Part shown: positions 36,013 to 45,291 of the stretch, piece after piece | Position numbering within the stretch: position 1 is the first letter of the stretch | How the letters are laid out: each line of letters begins with the position of its first letter | NCBI RefSeq assembly: GCF_000331305.1 | Contig: NZ_KB217478.1 | Coordinates: 1,270,564 to 1,334,563, forward strand | DNA: 64,000 nucleotides | Reading direction: 5' to 3' | From: Calothrix sp. PCC 7103 | GTDB lineage: Bacteria; Cyanobacteriota; Cyanobacteriia; Cyanobacteriales; Nostocaceae | Made by a program: the position numbers and the translations under genes | The notes under the pieces: generated by a model | Databases searched by the model: none | The model's input: only the letters and a program-made list of their open reading frames with translations | What the model was told of the DNA's origin: nothing

Positions 36013-37776
36013 ATGTTACTTACAGAAAAAGCCTTTCAAAACCAGACATCTGAGCAATCTAACGATGTTTTGCAATGCACAGCCCCAAAATTCACTCAAA
36101 CAGTAGCTGATTCAATTGTACAAGTACTTGGAGTGCTAGGAGTGCATCATGCCTTTGGCATAGGAGGTGGCGCCATTGCTCCAATATGGTCAGCTTTAGA
36201 ACAAAGTGTAATTGAAGTGCTGCACTTCCGTCATGAGGCAGGAGCAGCTTTTGCCGCAATGGAAGCATATTTCGCCAATAATCGTCCGGTTGTTGTGTTT
36301 ACTACTACTGGTCCAGGCATCACTAATGCTTTAACGGGAATCGCAGCTGCGCGCTCTGAGGGAGCAAAAGTAATTTTAATATCGGGCTGTACGCCAACAA
36401 GATACCAGGGTAAGTGGGCATTTCAGGAAACAAGTCCTCACACACTGCCTCAAGAAATTTTTACGGCTGGCTCTTTATTTCATTATGCACGCTGCATCCA
36501 TTCAGCTTCAGAACTGCCAGAAATAGCACAACAGCTTGCATTTGCTCTATCAAAACCCGGTGGTTTTGTAGCTCATCTCAGTATTCCTGCTGATATTCAA
36601 ACAAGTTTTAGCCCTAATCTTAATATTAAGCAGCAAAATCCAAAATTATCGCCACTTATTCCAGATCAAAAAGTAATTGACAAAGTTGCTAAATTATTAA
36701 CTTCCGAATCCTTTGCTATTTGGATAGGTTTCGGCGCCCGTGATGCATCAAGAGAAGTACGGGAGCTTGTTGAAAGAACGGGAGCAACCGTAATGTGTTC
36801 GCCTCGTGGTAAAGGTATCGTGAGTGAAAATCATCCTCAATTTCTTGGTGTGACTGGATTTGCTGGACATACATCTGTTTTGGAGTATATGAAATTCTCC
36901 CCTCCCCAACGCCTCCTCGTTTTGGGAACTCGTTTAGGAGAATTTACCTCGTTTTGGAACTCGGCAATGATACCACCCAAAGGTATTATTCATGTGGATG
37001 TTGACCCTCTAGTTCCAGGAACTGCTTACCCAACAGTTCATACACTTCCTGTAATCGCTGATATTAAAACCTTTCTAGAATTATTACTGCAAAAATTACC
37101 ATCACACTTAAATAAATCTTCAATACCATTATTACATCCTAATCCTTGCTCTCTTACCAAACAAGAAGAGGGAACTATTTTTGAGAATGCTTTAGTTCGA
37201 CCAAGCGTATTGATGGAGAAAGTTCAGGAAATAATTGTGGAAGGTAGTGATGCCATTGTTATGGCTGACGCAGGTAATTGTCTTGCCTGGTCAATTCACC
37301 ACCTTAAATTTAATACAGCAAAACGCTGGCGAGGAAGTACTGGCTTTGGTTCAATGGGATATGCCACGACTGGAGTTGTTGGTGCCACCCTTGTAAGTGA
37401 CTCCAAGGCAGTAGTGATAGTTGGCGATGGTGCAATGTTAATGAACAACGAAGTGAATACAGCAGTTCAATATAATATTCCCGCTGTTTGGATTGTTCTT
37501 AACGATGCTTGTTATAACATGTGTGCCCAAGGCACAAAAAAACAAGGATATGTCAGCGTTAAAACACAAATCCCATCTACAGATTTTGTCATGCTCGCAC
37601 GTAGTATGGGTGCCGATGGTATTTGTGTAGAAACCGAATCTCAAATAGAAGCAGCGCTTTCACAAGCAATGAGCGCAAAAGTTCCATTTATTGTAGATGT
37701 TAGAATTGACCCCACCGAAATAGCGCCAATTGGCACAAGAATTAATAGTCTAATCGCACAAGCAGCCAAATCATAA
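36013..37776 (+). CDS. ThDP-dependent acetolactate-synthase-like enzyme (ScyA-like)
   Basis: The 587-aa protein has the three ThDP domains: a pyrimidine-binding part with the catalytic Glu in FRHEAGAAFAAMEAYF, a central domain, and a pyrophosphate motif GDGAMLMNNEVNTAVQ leading to LND (family GDG-x26-NN/ND). It resembles IlvB but has no small regulatory subunit nearby and faces a KAS III gene, so a specialised acyloin-forming reaction (as for ScyA in scytonemin biosynthesis) is more likely than branched-chain amino acid synthesis. The substrate is not known from sequence. It is convergent with the KAS III gene, with a 30-bp palindrome between them. Confidence 0.75.
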   Translation: MLLTEKAFQNQTSEQSNDVLQCTAPKFTQTVADSIVQVLGVLGVHHAFGIGGGAIAPIWSALEQSVIEVLHFRHEAGAAFAAMEAYFANNRPVVVFTTTGPGITNALTGIAAARSEGAKVILISGCTPTRYQGKWAFQETSPHTLPQEIFTAGSLFHYARCIHSASELPEIAQQLAFALSKPGGFVAHLSIPADIQTSFSPNLNIKQQNPKLSPLIPDQKVIDKVAKLLTSESFAIWIGFGARDASREVRELVERTGATVMCSPRGKGIVSENHPQFLGVTGFAGHTSVLEYMKFSPPQRLLVLGTRLGEFTSFWNSAMIPPKGIIHVDVDPLVPGTAYPTVHTLPVIADIKTFLELLLQKLPSHLNKSSIPLLHPNPCSLTKQEEGTIFENALVRPSVLMEKVQEIIVEGSDAIVMADAGNCLAWSIHHLKFNTAKRWRGSTGFGSMGYATTGVVGATLVSDSKAVVIVGDGAMLMNNEVNTAVQYNIPAVWIVLNDACYNMCAQGTKKQGYVSVKTQIPSTDFVMLARSMGADGICVETESQIEAALSQAMSAKVPFIVDVRIDPTEIAPIGTRINSLIAQAAKS

Positions 37777-37800
37777 AACATCTGATTAATTGCCCGTGCC

Positions 37801-37830
37801 TGTAGAGACGTTACATGTAACGTCTCTACA
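37801..37830. repeat. Perfect 30-bp palindrome, TGTAGAGACG family copy 1
   Basis: TGTAGAGACG-TTACATGTAA-CGTCTCTACA reads the same on both strands. It sits between convergent gene ends and may act as a bidirectional terminator. Relatives: 39220-39247, 53738-53765, 56572-56599 and a divergent one at 44284-44311. Confidence 0.8.
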
Positions 37831-37839
37831 ATAATTTTA

Positions 37840-38922
37840 TTACTGTGGTAACGTACCTAGCGCCACATCTCCCCAACGCATAACAGTTGCAGCCGCACTA
37901 CTAGCAGTACCAAAGCTGTACATTAAAACTAAATCATTTTCGCAAATCTTGCCCATTTGTGATGCATGATATAGATTTGCTAAAGTTACTACTGCTCCCA
38001 TATTAGCGTAACTGGGGTAAAAGTTAACTGTACGCTCTGGATCAATTCTTAATGTACGTATATAAAAATTTGCAAGCCAAGCAGTTGCTGTATTCAAAAC
38101 AAAAAAATTAATATCATTTAGGGTAACTCCTGCGGCAGCAGCAGCACCTTCACAACAAGTGCGAACCATTTCCGCAGAAGTATTGCCAATAATATTGTTC
38201 ATATCCTTAGCCACTTTCATGCGAAACTTCTGGTTTCCCTTTTCATCTTCTATTACTTTTACATCTAATTTGTCACACAAGACACTAGTATTGATTGCCT
38301 TTGTACCTAAAATACCCTGGTTAACAGATAGTGAACCAACTACAAAAGCCCCGGCGCCATCGCCAAAAAACCATGAAAGAGTATCATCTTCATCAACAAG
38401 GCGAGAATAAGTACAAGAAATCACTACTAGTACATTTCTATATTTACCAGCTTGGACTAAAGCAGAAGCTGTTTCTAAAGCTACCGGAGCGCTGCAACAA
38501 CTTGCATCAAGATTCCAGGCGCCGCATTTTAACCCCAACTCACGAGCGAGGAAAGCAGCATTACCAAACCCAAGTTGGTCAGGTAAAAACGAGGAAACAA
38601 TTATCAGGTCTACATCCAACGGAGAAAGCTTGGCGCCATCAATTGCCTCTTTTGCAGCACGATATTCTAAAGTTAATGCGGTTTCACCCTCACCAAGTAC
38701 TCGTCGCTCAACAGTACCGCGAAATGGGTCTTTTAAATATGGCATCATCTCCAGTTCAAAATCGTTGCTCGGAGTTGATTCAGTCAGTGACATTAACCTA
38801 CACAAGGTTTTAGATTCAGCTTTAGCAACCAGTTCTGGATATTTTTCTTGATAATAACTGTTAGTACGAATTACGCTTGGTAAACTTACCGCAAGCGAAC
38901 GAATTCCTACTGGAATATGCAT
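37840..38922 (-). CDS. 3-oxoacyl-ACP synthase III-like protein with an altered active site
   Basis: The 360-aa protein has the thiolase fold: an active-site Cys in NLDASCCSAPVA and the glycine-rich end SFGTASSAAATVMRW. In FabH the second catalytic residue lies in PHQAN; here the matching segment reads VLNTATAW, so His is replaced by Asn or Thr. The Asn of the third motif is kept (YANMGA). Such changes occur in KAS III-like acyltransferases and ester-forming enzymes of natural-product clusters. Its partner is the convergent ThDP enzyme. The FabH role in fatty acid synthesis is unlikely. Confidence 0.7.
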   Translation of the reverse strand: MHIPVGIRSLAVSLPSVIRTNSYYQEKYPELVAKAESKTLCRLMSLTESTPSNDFELEMMPYLKDPFRGTVERRVLGEGETALTLEYRAAKEAIDGAKLSPLDVDLIIVSSFLPDQLGFGNAAFLARELGLKCGAWNLDASCCSAPVALETASALVQAGKYRNVLVVISCTYSRLVDEDDTLSWFFGDGAGAFVVGSLSVNQGILGTKAINTSVLCDKLDVKVIEDEKGNQKFRMKVAKDMNNIIGNTSAEMVRTCCEGAAAAAGVTLNDINFFVLNTATAWLANFYIRTLRIDPERTVNFYPSYANMGAVVTLANLYHASQMGKICENDLVLMYSFGTASSAAATVMRWGDVALGTLPQ

Positions 38923-39532
38923 TTGTTTATCTCCTCGTTGTAATTTTGATTTTTGCGGGAGATGCTTGATTATTAGATAATTTAAAACCCTGAATATAGG
39001 AAAATATTCTTACTGCCCTATTCAAAAAATAAATTGTATTTACATTAAACTCTACTTTTATTCTTTAAACCTTACGGTATTTGCGGAAAATTGCTAAGTT
39101 TTTTCAAGTTTTTTCTAAGTATTTACTCTTGATTTATTAAATTAAGTATGTATTTATACTGTTAAAAAAACGTAGAGATTTTATATCATGTCCGGTAACA
39201 TAGCCATAATAAAATTGTTGTAGAGACGCGATTAATCGCGTCTCTACTGAAGCGGGTAATTATGAGTAATCAACCGGACATGATATTACGAATGATTTTA
39301 GGTGTTATAGATACTAGCGCTCTTCCATCACTTTGGTCGGAGCAAAATCTAAACCCCTTACTACATAAGCTTTTCATCAAAACCTATAATTTTTAGATTC
39401 TGTTAGGAAATAAAGCTTTAAACCCAGTTTCTATATGGAGCCTAAAAATCACGTTCGATTTTTAGCTAGATAACGAAGTGGGGTATTATATTTTTAAAAG
39501 GCGGGCAAGGATGCCCGCTCCACAAGAGAGTT
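38923..39532. other. 610-bp intergenic region with nested inverted repeats
   Basis: ATATCATGTCCGGT (39183-39196) is the exact complement of ACCGGACATGATAT (39273-39286). Between the arms lies a perfect GTAGAGACG...CGTCTCTAC palindrome (39220-39247). The whole 104-bp unit looks like a small non-autonomous element. A REP-like hairpin, GCGGGCA-AGGA-TGCCCGC, follows at 39501-39518 just before the next gene. Confidence 0.65.
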
Positions 39533-40126
39533 ATGAAAAGTTTACAGCAAGTTGGTATAGTTATATTAGCGGCAGGCGCCTCTACTCGCATGGGCACACC
39601 TAAGCAGCTACTCAAATTTCAAGGACGTAGCTTTTTGCGCCACACTACAGAAATAGCTTTGGCTTCTGTTTGCAAACCTGTTATAGTCGTACTCGGAGCA
39701 AATGCCTTACAAATTCATGATGAAATATCTGAACTTCCTGTTGTTATTGTTGAAAATCATGATTGGCGCCAAGGAATGGGAGGTTCTATTCAAGCGGGTA
39801 TAAAAAAGCTTGAGCATGATAGTAATATTGATGGTGCCATACTTTTACTTTGTGACCAACCATTTATTTCTGTGGATATTATTAATGAGCTTGTAGAAGC
39901 TTTTTATACTACGGCAAAACCAATTATAGCGAGTGAGTACAAGCAAACGTTAGGAGTGCCAGCACTTTTTAGTCGTCAGATTTTTGCTGAATTAATGAAT
40001 TTAAATAGTGCTTCTGGAGCAAAACAAGTTATTCATAAGTATGATAAATTAGTACATACAGTTAATTTTGAATTAGGCGCCATTGATATTGATACCCCAG
40101 AAGAATATGAGCAATTAAATATCTAA
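39533..40126 (+). CDS. MocA-like nucleotidyltransferase
   Basis: The 197-aa protein has the MobA/MocA signature LAAGASTRMGTPKQLLKF near residue 13 and later LCDQPFISVDIINELVEAFY, the GT-A nucleotidyltransferase fold. MocA-type enzymes attach CMP to molybdopterin; related ones activate other sugars or cofactors. No molybdopterin or molybdenum-enzyme gene is adjacent, so the exact substrate is open. Its last 12 bases overlap the convergent hybrid kinase gene. A REP-like hairpin ends 14 nt before the ATG. Confidence 0.75.
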   Translation: MKSLQQVGIVILAAGASTRMGTPKQLLKFQGRSFLRHTTEIALASVCKPVIVVLGANALQIHDEISELPVVIVENHDWRQGMGGSIQAGIKKLEHDSNIDGAILLLCDQPFISVDIINELVEAFYTTAKPIIASEYKQTLGVPALFSRQIFAELMNLNSASGAKQVIHKYDKLVHTVNFELGAIDIDTPEEYEQLNI

Positions 40127-42091
40127 GGAATTGTTAGTAATAAAATTAATTATATCAACCAGTTCATCAGGTTCAATAGGCTTTGATATACTGGCTTGAA
40201 AACCTGCTCGCATGATTTTATCGTTTGATTCATTAACATAGCCACTAATTGCTACTGATTTTAATGGTTCAGTCCATTGTAAACCTAGTGTTTTCGCTTC
40301 TTCGAGTAACATGTAACCATCTTTATCAGGCATTATTAAGTCGCTGATCAAAATATCTGGTTTATTTGTTTGCAAAATTTGTAAAGCTTGTGTTGCAGAA
40401 TTAACTGCGGTAACTTTGGCACCTTCATGTTCTAAAAGCATTACTAATAAATCTAATGTATCTGTTTCATCGTCAACAACCAAAATTTTTAATCCTTTAA
40501 GTAAAGATTTTTTTAATGTACTATAATTTCTTTTATCGCCTTGTATAGTTGTATTTTCTGTGCTTGTTACTTTATTTAATAATGGCAGTCGAATTGTAAA
40601 AATTGCTCCTTGATTTACACCTTGGCTTTCTGCTTCAATAGTGCCACCATGCATTTCAATTAATTTTTTTGCTATTGTCAACCCTAACCCTGCTCCTTGA
40701 TGAGTGCGAGTCCGAGAACCATCTTCTTGACGAAATTGTTCAAACACATAAGGAAGAAATTTCTCGCTAATTCCTTGCCCTGTGTCACTAATACTAATTT
40801 GAACAGTATTCTCACTATTTTTATTTACATCAATACAAACTTTTACAGTCCCTTTTTCAGGAGTGAATTTGATTGCATTAGATAGTAAATTCAAAATTAC
40901 TTGATATAATTTTCTTTTATCACCTAATACTTCTACTGCTGAATAATTACATACATACTCTAAACTTATAGATTTAGCTCTAACTGGTAATTGCGTAGTG
41001 TCAATGGCGTCTTCCATAACAGATTTTAAATCAACAACTTTACGTTCAAACTGCATATGTCCAGATTTTAAACGCGAAATATCTAAAATTTGTTCAACTA
41101 CACCTTGTTGTCGCTTTAAGTTACGTTCGATAACTTCTAAACGCTGGTTTCTAGTTTTTTGATCAAAAGGATATTTACGTAGTAATTGCGTCCATCCTAA
41201 TATGGCATTTAATGGTGTACGTAGTTCATGAGAAGCTATCGATAAAAACTCATCTTGAACACTATATGCTTGTAATAACTCTTCTGTATATTTTTGCTGT
41301 GCAACTTCACACTCTTTTCGGTCGGTAATATCTAAAATAATACCACTAGCTCTTATGGCTTTACCCGAATTATCGTAGAAAAAATGTCCTTTACTCGCTA
41401 TCCAATGAATACTATTATCTAACCAGACAACACGAAACTCTTGATAAAAGTCACTGTTATTTTCTAAAGCAAATTCTAATGCTTGGCTAATTAAATATCT
41501 GTCTTCATTATATACACAATTAATAAATTTTTGATATGTTCCATCGAAACTTCCTATTTCTAGTCCAAATAATCGTTCGTGATTATCATTCCAAGTAATA
41601 GTATTTGTTATTAAGTCCCAGTCCCAAATACCTAAGTTTGCAGCATCTTGCGCTACTCTAAACCTCTCTTGGTGTTCGTAAAGAAGTTTTTGATTAGCTA
41701 CATACTCTTCTTTAATTCTTTTTTGTTCTAAACACTTTTCAATGGCAACAACAAGACGACGATAGTGTTGCTTTTTTAGAACATAATCGTCTAAACCTGC
41801 CTTCATCGCTTCTACAGCAATCTCCTCACTACCACTGTCTGTGAACATAATAACAGGGCAATTGGGATATTTATCTTTTATTTTTTTTACTACTGTTAGT
41901 CCATCAATCCAAAGTAGCTTGTTATCGGTTACTACTAAATCGAAATTACCTGTTAATAGTGCTTGCTCTAAATCATCGTCGTTTGTAATTTCGTCAAATG
42001 TTATACCTTGAGCAAATTTTAGCTTCAATTCGCGAGCAGCGAGGAAGCGGTCGTTGGGATTATCATCGATAAGGAGAATGTGTAATGGCAT
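40115..42091 (-). CDS. Hybrid histidine kinase, receiver-PAS-kinase-receiver
   Basis: The 658-aa protein starts with a receiver (DDNPNDRFLAARELKLKF; Asp in VVTDNKLLWIDG), then a PAS domain (about 145-265), a HisKA box FLSIASHELRTPLNAIL, HATPase motifs NLLSNAIKFTPEKG, DTGQGI and GAGLGL, and a C-terminal receiver (Asp in ILISDLIMPDKDGYM). It probably receives and passes phosphate in a phosphorelay. The first receiver has K-L-L in place of the usual MP after the Asp, so it may be degenerate. Confidence 0.82.
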   Translation of the reverse strand: MPLHILLIDDNPNDRFLAARELKLKFAQGITFDEITNDDDLEQALLTGNFDLVVTDNKLLWIDGLTVVKKIKDKYPNCPVIMFTDSGSEEIAVEAMKAGLDDYVLKKQHYRRLVVAIEKCLEQKRIKEEYVANQKLLYEHQERFRVAQDAANLGIWDWDLITNTITWNDNHERLFGLEIGSFDGTYQKFINCVYNEDRYLISQALEFALENNSDFYQEFRVVWLDNSIHWIASKGHFFYDNSGKAIRASGIILDITDRKECEVAQQKYTEELLQAYSVQDEFLSIASHELRTPLNAILGWTQLLRKYPFDQKTRNQRLEVIERNLKRQQGVVEQILDISRLKSGHMQFERKVVDLKSVMEDAIDTTQLPVRAKSISLEYVCNYSAVEVLGDKRKLYQVILNLLSNAIKFTPEKGTVKVCIDVNKNSENTVQISISDTGQGISEKFLPYVFEQFRQEDGSRTRTHQGAGLGLTIAKKLIEMHGGTIEAESQGVNQGAIFTIRLPLLNKVTSTENTTIQGDKRNYSTLKKSLLKGLKILVVDDETDTLDLLVMLLEHEGAKVTAVNSATQALQILQTNKPDILISDLIMPDKDGYMLLEEAKTLGLQWTEPLKSVAISGYVNESNDKIMRAGFQASISKPIEPDELVDIINFITNNSLDI

Positions 42092-42168
42092 TTTGGATTT
42101 TTATATGGAGCGGGTTTACATATATATATGTTAAAAGAAAGTGCAGAATTTTGGTTAACCCGCCTTTA

Positions 42169-42441
42169 CTAGACAGGTTGCAGTTGTATCCAGAACTTAC
42201 TACCTTTTCCTAATTCGGAATCTACACCGCATTGTCCGTTTATCCTTTCAACTCCTTTCCGTACCATAGCCAAGCCTATTCCAGTTCCTGGGTAAGACTC
42301 AACGCCGTGTAAACGTTCAAACACACCAAATATTTTGTCATGATATTCTGGCTTGATTCCAATCCCGTTGTCTTCTACCCACAGAATGAAATTATTTTGA
42401 TTAGGTAACATCTTCAATAAGTCCCTCAATAAAGGATTCAT
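42169..42441 (-). pseudogene. Orphan HATPase fragment of a histidine kinase
   Basis: The 90 residues (MNPLLRDLLKMLPNQNNFIL onward) comprise only the end of an HATPase domain: VEDNGIGIKPEYHDKIF, RLHGVESYPGTGIGLAMV and KGVERINGQCGVDSE. These match the C-terminus of the kinase at 42649-44220 closely. No kinase start or HisKA box remains, so this is a remnant of a duplicated kinase. The cysteine in NGQCGV replaces the usual Arg. Confidence 0.65.
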
Positions 42442-42502
42442 CTTCTGTTGTAATTAAAGTTTGTCATAACTTAATCTATTTGACTTGTCCATCCTTTTGA
42501 TG

Positions 42503-42646
42503 TCAAGCAATTTCTTTTGATTGTTGTTGCTTGCCATCAATAATTTGCAGCGAAACATTTATATTTGCCTTTTGAAACGCGCGCTGGGTCAAATAAATTT
42601 AGTTTGGGTCATCTTCCACCAGTAAAATGGTATGTATTGCTGTCAT
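42503..42646 (-). pseudogene. Frameshifted fragment of an Rcp1-like response regulator
   Basis: Two nt after the stop of the kinase gene, an ATG at 42646 opens MTAIHTILLVEDDPN and stops at TAA. Shifting frame by one base, the sequence goes on IYLTQRAFQKANINVSLQII, the normal next segment of a phytochrome-type response regulator. A small deletion near 42600 therefore broke the gene, and everything after about 48 residues is missing. The kinase has thus probably lost its cognate regulator. Confidence 0.6.
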
Positions 42647-42648
42647 AC

Positions 42649-44220
42649 TTACCTGCTATCGTCTTTCAGTTCAATCCAGAAACTACTGCCTTGTCCCTTT
42701 ATAGACTCGATACCAACACGACCCCCCATTCTTTCAACTCCTTTACGAACAATTGCTAACCCAATACCTGTACCTGGGTAACGCTCTATTCCGTGTAAAC
42801 GTTCAAAAACGCGAAAGATGCGTTTATGGTGTTCAGCTTCTATACCAATACCATTATCCTTTACCCATAACCTTACCCATCCTGGAGTTGTAATTTCTGC
42901 CCATATTAGTACCTGTGGTTGTTCGCCAACTCTTACAAATTTAATCGCATTAGTTAATAAATTGGCAATCACTTGTGCGGCGGTATTAAAATGCGCTAAA
43001 ACTGTGGGCAGTGGCGCCGAAATTATCACTTTAGCGTCTTTTGCTTTTAAATCACTATCTAACTGAGTCATTACCTCAAACATTACATTATTTAAATTGA
43101 CTGGTTGCAAGTATAAATCTGCACGACTAAGACGACTGTAAGCGAGTAAATCTTGAATCAGATTTTCTAAACGCTGGGCAGAGTTGAGAATTCGACTAAT
43201 ATATTCGTTTCCCACTTCGTCAAGTAGCTTACCATAGTCTTCTGCCAATGCTTCGGCAAAACCCTGCATTGCCCGTAACGGCGCCCGCAAATCATGGGAT
43301 ACTGTGTAAGCAAATGCCTCTAATTCCTTATTAGCAGCTTGCAACTGGGATATACGCTCCATAACTTGCTGTTCCAAAGTTTCTGTTAAATGGCGAATTT
43401 GTTCATGTGCAAGTTTTTGTTCAGTAATATCTTCGGCAATACCAACATAATAATTAAGCGCTCCTGTTTCGTCACAGATAGGAAAACCTCTATCCCATAT
43501 CCAGCGAACCGAACCATCAGGACGTATAATTCTGAATTCTATATTAGTAAGTTGCCCGTTTTCCTGTTGTTGTAACTTGCCTATAACTCGCTTATAATCT
43601 TCTGGATGTACCGCATCGAGCCAAGAGAGTGGCTGACTAATAAGACTATCACAAGAGCGATACCAAATTTTTTCATAAGCCTTATTAGCATAAAAATGCT
43701 GGCGAGAATCTGGACTAGCAATCCAAATTATGGCATCAAGATTATCAGCAAACAAACGGAACCGCTTTTCGCTTTCATTTAAAGCAGTTTTGATAAACTG
43801 TTTTGATATCTCAAGCTCTAACTCTAAGTGAGTCTGCTCAATTAGTTTGTGAACCGCAAAGCGTAAACAAACCGCATCAATTTTTTCTTTTATCAAATAA
43901 TCATAAGTTTCTTCATCTCTAGCCAAAGCTTCATGTTGCTGAGGAGTTAATATGACTACAGGCAATTTACTACCTTTATTAGTGTTAAATTCTGCCTGTA
44001 ATTGTTCAATAAACGCGCGCGCGTTCATATCAGGCAATATAAAATCGAGTAAAATAGCATCAGGTTTACCTTGCTTACATAACTCTAATCCAAGAGTCGC
44101 GGACTCTACCTGCAAAATTTTATAGATATATTGCTTATCTTGCAGCAGGTAACGACGATAAGTTTGTCGGTCTTCATAATTGTCGTCCACAATCAGAACC
44201 GTCTTTTGATTCTGTATCAT
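42649..44220 (-). CDS. Sensor histidine kinase, receiver-PAS-kinase (phytochrome-like transmitter)
   Basis: With the ATG at 44220 the protein has 523 aa: an N-terminal receiver (VLIVDDNYEDRQTYRRYLLQ; Asp in ILLDFILPDMNA), a PAS domain (about 165-290), a coiled linker, a HisKA box AFAYTVSHDLRAPLRAMQGF and HATPase motifs NLLTNAIKFV, DNGIGI and GTGIGLAI. An upstream ATG at 44259 would add 13 residues of unlike composition. The response-regulator gene two bases after its stop is broken (42503-42646). Confidence 0.8.
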   Translation of the reverse strand: MIQNQKTVLIVDDNYEDRQTYRRYLLQDKQYIYKILQVESATLGLELCKQGKPDAILLDFILPDMNARAFIEQLQAEFNTNKGSKLPVVILTPQQHEALARDEETYDYLIKEKIDAVCLRFAVHKLIEQTHLELELEISKQFIKTALNESEKRFRLFADNLDAIIWIASPDSRQHFYANKAYEKIWYRSCDSLISQPLSWLDAVHPEDYKRVIGKLQQQENGQLTNIEFRIIRPDGSVRWIWDRGFPICDETGALNYYVGIAEDITEQKLAHEQIRHLTETLEQQVMERISQLQAANKELEAFAYTVSHDLRAPLRAMQGFAEALAEDYGKLLDEVGNEYISRILNSAQRLENLIQDLLAYSRLSRADLYLQPVNLNNVMFEVMTQLDSDLKAKDAKVIISAPLPTVLAHFNTAAQVIANLLTNAIKFVRVGEQPQVLIWAEITTPGWVRLWVKDNGIGIEAEHHKRIFRVFERLHGIERYPGTGIGLAIVRKGVERMGGRVGIESIKGQGSSFWIELKDDSR

Positions 44221-44748
44221 TGCTACCTGTGTAATGTATCTATAACATTGGTAATACATCCAAACCTAAATTGGTTTAGATAAGTAGAGAGATTACATGT
44301 AACCTCTCCACCTATTATTTGACGATAGTAACAACTCTCGACAAATCTTAAATCTTTCTAATTGAAGGTAGATAACAAATTTTAACACTCCATTATTCGT
44401 AAATCTTAATTGTTATCTATATAAAATCAGCCTTTAGATAGAGTTCTCTTTGAATCAACTCAACCATGTTGATATTAATTAGTTTTACCACAGAGGCGCA
44501 GAGTACACAGAGAGAAGAGAGTACGCGCCTTTTAGACGCGATGAATGGAGTTTCTACTCTGTGCCCTCTGTGTGTTTGTGGTAAAAACATATACCTCTAA
44601 AAAATTAGTAAAGAGTTTTGGCAAATATAAACTTCGGTTACAATCATCTAGATAAAATTGTTCTCATAAATAACTATCTGTGGGTAGGAGAATCTCCTGT
44701 AAGTTTGTGGTTAAATCGAGCAACAGTAGTCATATTGATATATATATT
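44221..44748. other. Intergenic region with two repeat elements
   Basis: No gene. GTAGAGAGATTACATGTAAC with CTCTCCAC (44284-44311) is a divergent member of the TGTAGAGACG palindrome family. TTTTACCACAGAGGCGCAGA...GTGGTAAAA (44483-44586) is the second ACCACAGAGG element, with an insert bearing GCGCC and TAGACGCG. Confidence 0.6.
44483..44586. repeat. Inverted-repeat element of the ACCACAGAGG family, copy 2
   Basis: GTTTTACCACAGAGGCGCAG at 44482-44501 faces CTCTGTGTGTTTGTGGTAAA at 44566-44585. It matches the arms of the element at 13966-14040 but has a longer centre. Confidence 0.6.
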
Positions 44749-45288
44749 ATGCTCGGCACAGAAATTTTAGAACAATATGCCACAGGTAAAAGAGATTTTA
44801 CTGGCGCCGATTTAAGCGAAGCAGAACTCGAAGGTGCCAATCTCACTAGTATAATATTAGACGAGGCATTATTAGACGGTGCCAATTTGAACGGGGCAAA
44901 CTTAAGTCAGGCAAGTTTACAAAATGCTGACTTGAATGGAGCAAATTTAACAAACGCTGACTTGACTGGTGCCAATTTAACAGGAGCAATTTTAGAAGGG
45001 GCAATTTTAGAGGGTGCAATTTTAGATAGTGCAAACCTTAGCTACTCAGAACTGACGGTAGCTAAGATGATAGAAGCTGATTTAACGCAAGCTGATTTGA
45101 GTGAAGCGAATTTAAATGCAGCTAACCTCGATAAAGCTAATTTAAGTGGAGTTGACGCACATCAAGCTGATTTGAGTAGCGCTAACTTGGCAAGTGCTGA
45201 TTTACATGAGGCAAATCTAAGTGGAGCGAATTTAGAAGGCGCCAATTTAGAAGGAACGATTTTAGATGAAAATACTGATATAGATTAA
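44749..45288 (+). CDS. Pentapeptide-repeat protein
   Basis: Starting at ATG 44749 (MLGTEILEQYATGKRDFTGA) the product has 179 aa, almost all A(D/N)LXX repeats (about 28), forming a right-handed square helix that may mimic DNA or act as a scaffold. An upstream GTG (44680) would add 23 non-repeat residues and has no better start signal. The glycogen-debranching-type gene follows after 3 bases, suggesting co-transcription. Such repeats are very common in cyanobacteria and the target is unknown. Confidence 0.8.
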   Translation: MLGTEILEQYATGKRDFTGADLSEAELEGANLTSIILDEALLDGANLNGANLSQASLQNADLNGANLTNADLTGANLTGAILEGAILEGAILDSANLSYSELTVAKMIEADLTQADLSEANLNAANLDKANLSGVDAHQADLSSANLASADLHEANLSGANLEGANLEGTILDENTDID

Positions 45289-45291
45289 TCC

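Noticed and set aside
35870-36106. 78-aa frame upstream of the ThDP enzyme
   Set aside because: It overlaps the real start of the ThDP gene, lacks a ribosome-binding site and has AT-rich random composition.
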